A DNA stretch of 64,000 nucleotides from Halorhodospira halophila. Its GTDB lineage: Bacteria > Pseudomonadota > Gammaproteobacteria > Nitrococcales > Halorhodospiraceae. Shown here one piece after another: positions 61,226 to 64,000 of the stretch. The translations under genes were made by a program, and so were the position numbers. Position 1 is the first letter of the stretch. The number at the start of each line of letters is the position of its first letter. The notes under the pieces were generated by a model. The model did no database searches. It had not been told where the DNA came from and saw only the letters and a program-made list of their open reading frames with translations. Where the stretch lies: the NCBI RefSeq assembly GCF_016653405.1, contig NZ_NHSN01000025.1, forward strand, positions 248,001-312,000. Direction: 5' to 3'.

Positions 61226-61954
61226 GTGGCCGAGCAGACCCCCAGCAACCGCCGCACCCGACAGTTCAACCGGCAGGTCCAACCGGAGGGCGACAAGGAG
61301 GAGGACAACAGCTGGCTGCTGGTCTACCTCGACGTCATCACCCTCCTGCTGATCGTTTTCGTCATCCTCCTCGCACTGCTCGAGCCGGAGGAAGACGATG
61401 ACCGCGAGGGCCTCGGCGACGGCGTCCTGGAGGGGCGCGAGCATATCCTCGAGGGTGACCCCAGCGTGCTCGAGGGGCTGCCGGCCCCGCTGGATGAGCC
61501 CGACCCCGTTGAAGTCCCCGCGGAACTCGAGGAGGCCGGCATCCAGGCCGTGGGCGAGGAGGAGACCCTCACCTTCCGGCTCGACGACGCCGTACTCTTC
61601 GAGACCGGACGGGCCGAACTCCAGGCTGAAGGCCAGGACGCCATCGACGAGCTGGTCCCGATCCTCGAGGCCACCGGGGTGCGCCTGTCGGTGGAGGGGC
61701 ATACCGACAACATCCCCATCGCCACCGAGCAGTTCCCGTCGAACTGGGAGCTCTCCTCGGCGCGGGCCAGTGCCGTTCTGCGCTACCTCGAGCAACAGGG
61801 CCTGGACCCGCGACGGATGCGCGCCATCGGCTACGGCGACATCCGCCCGATCGCCGACAACGAGACCGCCGAGGGGCGCGCCGAAAACCGCCGGGTGGAG
61901 ATCACCCTGCACTTCGGCACCGATAGCCCGCCGGAAGATCTGCCGCTGCCGTAG
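61226..61954 (+). CDS. motB: MotB-like stator protein with OmpA domain
   Basis: 242 residues from a GTG. Short cytoplasmic tail, one membrane helix (about 30-52) with the ion-binding aspartate D36 in LVYLDVITLLLIVFVILL, and a strongly acidic linker (EEDDDREGLGDGVLEGRE). The C-terminal OmpA/peptidoglycan-binding domain has LSVEGHTDNIPI and NWELSSARASAVLRYL. It anchors the stator to the wall and couples H+ or Na+ flow to rotation. Directly after motA. Confidence 0.9.
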   Translation: MAEQTPSNRRTRQFNRQVQPEGDKEEDNSWLLVYLDVITLLLIVFVILLALLEPEEDDDREGLGDGVLEGREHILEGDPSVLEGLPAPLDEPDPVEVPAELEEAGIQAVGEEETLTFRLDDAVLFETGRAELQAEGQDAIDELVPILEATGVRLSVEGHTDNIPIATEQFPSNWELSSARASAVLRYLEQQGLDPRRMRAIGYGDIRPIADNETAEGRAENRRVEITLHFGTDSPPEDLPLP

Positions 61955-62016
61955 GCAAGCAGCCGGGCACCGGCGATACTGACCCCTGGAGACCGACTGG
62001 AGACCCGAGCCCCGAG

Positions 62017-62697
62017 ATGGACAACGCTGGCCCGCCCACCCTGTCGAACTTTCCGCCGGTCATCGGCTTCCTGCTGACGGCGAACATCCTCATCTTCCTG
62101 CTGCAGATCGTGATCGGGCCGCAACTGCTGATCACCGTCTTCGGACTCTGGCCGCTGACCGGGGGGCTGGACCTACCCCCGACCATGGGGCCGCTACCCG
62201 ATTTCCAAATCTGGCAGCTGCTCACCTACGGCTTCCTGCACGGCGGGCTGCTGCACCTGTTCGTGAACCTCTTCGCCATGTGGATCCTCGGCGTCCACCT
62301 GGAGTACGCGTGGGGCTCACGGACCTTCGCGCTCTACTTCTTCATCTGCGTCATCGGCGCCGGTCTGGTCCAGCTGTTCGTCGCCACCCAGGCAGCGGCG
62401 GATGGCCAGATCTACCCGACCGTCGGCGCCTCGGGCGGGGTGTTCGGCATCCTCCTGGCCTTCGGCATGATGTTCCCCAACTACCGGCTGATGCTGCTCA
62501 TCCCGCCAATCCCGATCAAGGCGAAGTACTTCGTCATCGGCTACGGCGCGTTCGAGTTGTTCGCCGGCATCACCGGCACGGTGGCCGGCATCGCCCACTT
62601 CGCCCACCTCGGCGGCATGGTGGTCGGCTTCCTGCTGATCCAGTACTGGCGCGGCAAGCTGCCGATCAAACCGCGGTACCAGCGCTTCCACTGGTAG
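62017..62697 (+). CDS. Rhomboid-family intramembrane serine protease
   Basis: 226 residues, about six membrane helices. The L1 loop has LLTYGFLHGGLLHLFVNLFAMWILG. The catalytic Ser is in TVGASGGVFGIL and the His in HFAHLGGMVVGFLLI; both are intact. Rhomboids cleave membrane helices within the bilayer. Ends in a short basic tail (KLPIKPRYQRFHW). Substrate unknown. Separate from motAB by 62 bases. Confidence 0.9.
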   Translation: MDNAGPPTLSNFPPVIGFLLTANILIFLLQIVIGPQLLITVFGLWPLTGGLDLPPTMGPLPDFQIWQLLTYGFLHGGLLHLFVNLFAMWILGVHLEYAWGSRTFALYFFICVIGAGLVQLFVATQAAADGQIYPTVGASGGVFGILLAFGMMFPNYRLMLLIPPIPIKAKYFVIGYGAFELFAGITGTVAGIAHFAHLGGMVVGFLLIQYWRGKLPIKPRYQRFHW

Positions 62698-62718
62698 GCC
62701 CCTTCCCCCGTCGGGGCC
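62697..62718. terminator. Short hairpin after the rhomboid gene
   Basis: GGCCCC (62697-62702) and GGGGCC (62713-62718) with a 10-base loop, overlapping the last base of the stop. A second hairpin, GCTTCG/CGAAGC (62736-62756), lies just before the next ribosome-binding site. Confidence 0.35.
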
Positions 62719-62772
62719 GACCGGTCTACGCTGGAGCTTCGCTTCAGGGACGAAGCCGAAGGAGAACGCATC

Positions 62773-63933
62773 ATGGACGACGATCGTGCCACGGTCCGCC
62801 TCGTGGACCGTCTCCTGGCCGACGCCGTGCGGCGTCGGGCCTCGGACATCCACCTTCAGCCGGAAGCCGACCGGATCCGCGTGCGGCTGCGTATCGACGG
62901 CCTGCTGCGCGAAGCCGAGGCCCCGCCGGCCGCCCTGCACGGGCGCATCGCCGCGCGCATCAAACTGCTCGCTGGGATGGACGTCGCCGAGCAGCGCCTG
63001 CCGCAGGACGGTCGCCTGGAAGCCCGCGACGGTGACGGCCACCGCGTGCAGTTCCGCGTCGCCAGCTGCCCCGGGGTCCACGGCGAAAAGCTGGTCTTGC
63101 GCCTGATCGAGCAGGACGCCCCGACCACCCTCGAGGCCCTGGGCCTGCCCGATCCCGCCCGGCAGGCCCTGGAGGCGGCCCTTGACCGCCCCGACGGCCT
63201 GATCCTGGTCACCGGACCCACCGGCTCCGGCAAGACGGCGACGCTGCACGCTGCGCTGCGCCGGCTGAACACCCCCGAGCGCAACATCTGCGCCGTCGAG
63301 GATCCCGTGGAACTGGACACCCCCGGGGTGACCCACGTGGCCGTCAACCGCCGCGCCGGCATCGACTTCGCCCGGGCCTTGCGCGCCTTCCTGCGCCAGG
63401 ACCCGGACGTGATCATGGTCGGCGAGATCCGCGACGCCGAGACCGCAGCCATCGCCGTCAAGGCGGCGCAGACCGGTCACCTGGTCCTCTCCACCCTGCA
63501 CACGCGCAGCGCCCCCGGGGCGGTAGAGCGCCTGGCACAGATGGGCTTGCCTGGCCACGATCTGGCCTCCAGCCTCTCCCTGGTCGTGGCCCAGCGGCTG
63601 GTCCGCCGCCTCTGCCCGGCGTGCCGGGACACCACCGAGACGGCGCCGCAGCCGATGGCGGCAGAGCCGCCCGGCGACTACGCCCGCCGCGGCTGTCCAC
63701 AGTGTCAGGACGGCTACTGCGGGCGACGCGGTATCTTCCAGGTCATGCCACTCACGCGGACGGTGGCCGATGCCGTACTCGCCGGGGCCTCGGCCCGCGA
63801 GATCGAGACACGCGCCCGGGCGGACGGCATCCCGGACCTGCACGACGCCGGTTGGCCGCTGGTGGAGGCCGGCGAGACCAGCGCCACCGAGCTGCGTCGG
63901 GTCACCCACGAGGCCGACTCTTGGCCCGCCTGA
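62773..63933 (+). CDS. Short GspE/PilB-type secretion ATPase
   Basis: 386 residues with an N2 domain (SDIHLQPEADRIRVRLRIDGLL) and an ATPase core: Walker A GPTGSGKT, Asp box ICAVEDPVEL, Walker B IMVGEIRDAETA, His box TGHLVLSTLHT, and the Zn motif CPAC ... CPQCQDGYCGRRG. The N1 (MshEN) domain of full PilB/GspE (~560 residues) is absent. It would power pilus or pseudopilus assembly. AAGGAG 8 bases before the ATG; the next gene begins 13 bases inside it. Confidence 0.88.
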   Translation: MDDDRATVRLVDRLLADAVRRRASDIHLQPEADRIRVRLRIDGLLREAEAPPAALHGRIAARIKLLAGMDVAEQRLPQDGRLEARDGDGHRVQFRVASCPGVHGEKLVLRLIEQDAPTTLEALGLPDPARQALEAALDRPDGLILVTGPTGSGKTATLHAALRRLNTPERNICAVEDPVELDTPGVTHVAVNRRAGIDFARALRAFLRQDPDVIMVGEIRDAETAAIAVKAAQTGHLVLSTLHTRSAPGAVERLAQMGLPGHDLASSLSLVVAQRLVRRLCPACRDTTETAPQPMAAEPPGDYARRGCPQCQDGYCGRRGIFQVMPLTRTVADAVLAGASAREIETRARADGIPDLHDAGWPLVEAGETSATELRRVTHEADSWPA

Positions 63934-64000
63934 GCTGGCGTGGCCTCGACCGCGGCGGGCGTCGCCTGGGCGGAAGCTGCCACGCCGATTCACCGGCCGC
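63921..64000 (+). CDS. Start of a GspF/PilC-type inner-membrane platform protein (3'-truncated by the window)
   Basis: A TTG at 63921 with GAGG 7 bases upstream begins a frame reading LARLSWRGLDRGGRRLGGSCHADSPA, which matches the N-terminal pattern of GspF/PilC (a W/Y-x-G start, then G-x-x-x-x-G and A-x-S). It overlaps the ATPase gene by 13 bases, as expected for a gspE-gspF pair. Only 26 codons are visible, so the family call is moderate. Confidence 0.6.
   Translation, partial: MARLSWRGLDRGGRRLGGSCHADSPA

Noticed and set aside
59456-61912. An 818-codon open frame antisense to the helicase, CBS and stator genes
   Set aside because: Spans several unrelated plus-strand genes with clear homology; no domain seen on this strand.
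1-64000. CRISPR arrays, tRNA/rRNA genes, integrases or transposases
   Set aside because: I looked for regularly spaced repeats, tRNA-like cloverleaf segments and transposase motifs and saw none.

Overview
The window looks like chromosomal DNA of a halophilic gammaproteobacterium, most likely an Ectothiorhodospiraceae purple sulfur bacterium close to Halorhodospira. The reasons are very high GC, gammaproteobacterial gene orders (prmA ... fis-purH-purD, epmA-efp/epmB, tamA-tamB, separate parC and parE, mpl-ubiX), many strongly acidic proteins, and sulfur-compound transporters beside a CbiA/CobB/DsrN-type amidase. The genus is an inference, not a database match. I see no rRNA, tRNA, CRISPR array, insertion sequence or prophage; coding density is about 95 percent and no gene-free stretch exceeds about 260 bases.

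Layout. 1-5.9 kb: tail of a cobyrinate/siroheme amidase, a soluble NarX-like histidine kinase overlapping its NarL-type regulator, then a YeeE/YedE sulfur transporter overlapping a SulP permease. 5.9-14.3 kb: tamB-tamA on the minus strand, a GNAT-nitrilase fusion, a cysteine-free glutaredoxin/DUF3429 membrane fusion, and sufT behind an IscR-like palindrome. 14.3-19.6 kb: a class I aminotransferase divergent from a hydroxyacid dehydrogenase-amidase-semialdehyde dehydrogenase operon. 19.6-22.2 kb: EF-P with both lysylation enzymes (epmA, epmB). 22.2-29.8 kb: htpX, parC, parE, xseB, ispA, folE2. 30-38 kb: a tetR-MFP-RND-tolC-fur-CDF efflux operon. 38-43 kb: srkA, then a shape/cytoskeleton block (small membrane protein, M23 peptidase, bactofilin, ParM-like actin) and a phasin. 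43-49.2 kb: prmA-DUF3426-fis-purH-purD, a small Cys protein and ppa. 49.4-52.5 kb: membrane protein, mpl, ubiX, a Lon-N-domain protein. 52.5-52.74 kb: a large nested palindrome. 52.7-58.4 kb: DedA/PAP2/LssY protein, hemL, thiE, rubredoxin, MFS transporter. 58.5-64 kb: DEAD-box helicase, CBS protein, MotA/MotB-type stator pair, rhomboid protease, a short GspE/PilB ATPase and the start of a GspF/PilC gene.

The most interesting points are the nested palindrome at 52.49-52.73 kb with a perfect 35-bp outer stem; the chromosomal ParM-type actin beside a bactofilin/M23 pair; the glutaredoxin domain with no cysteine fused to a membrane domain; the degenerate PAP2 domain in the LssY-like protein; and several readable operators (IscR-like before sufT, a TetR palindrome, and TTGC repeats at the phasin promoter). 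Neighbouring genes often overlap by 1-4 bases, and most convergent gene pairs are separated by, or end inside, GC-rich stem-loops with no U-tract.
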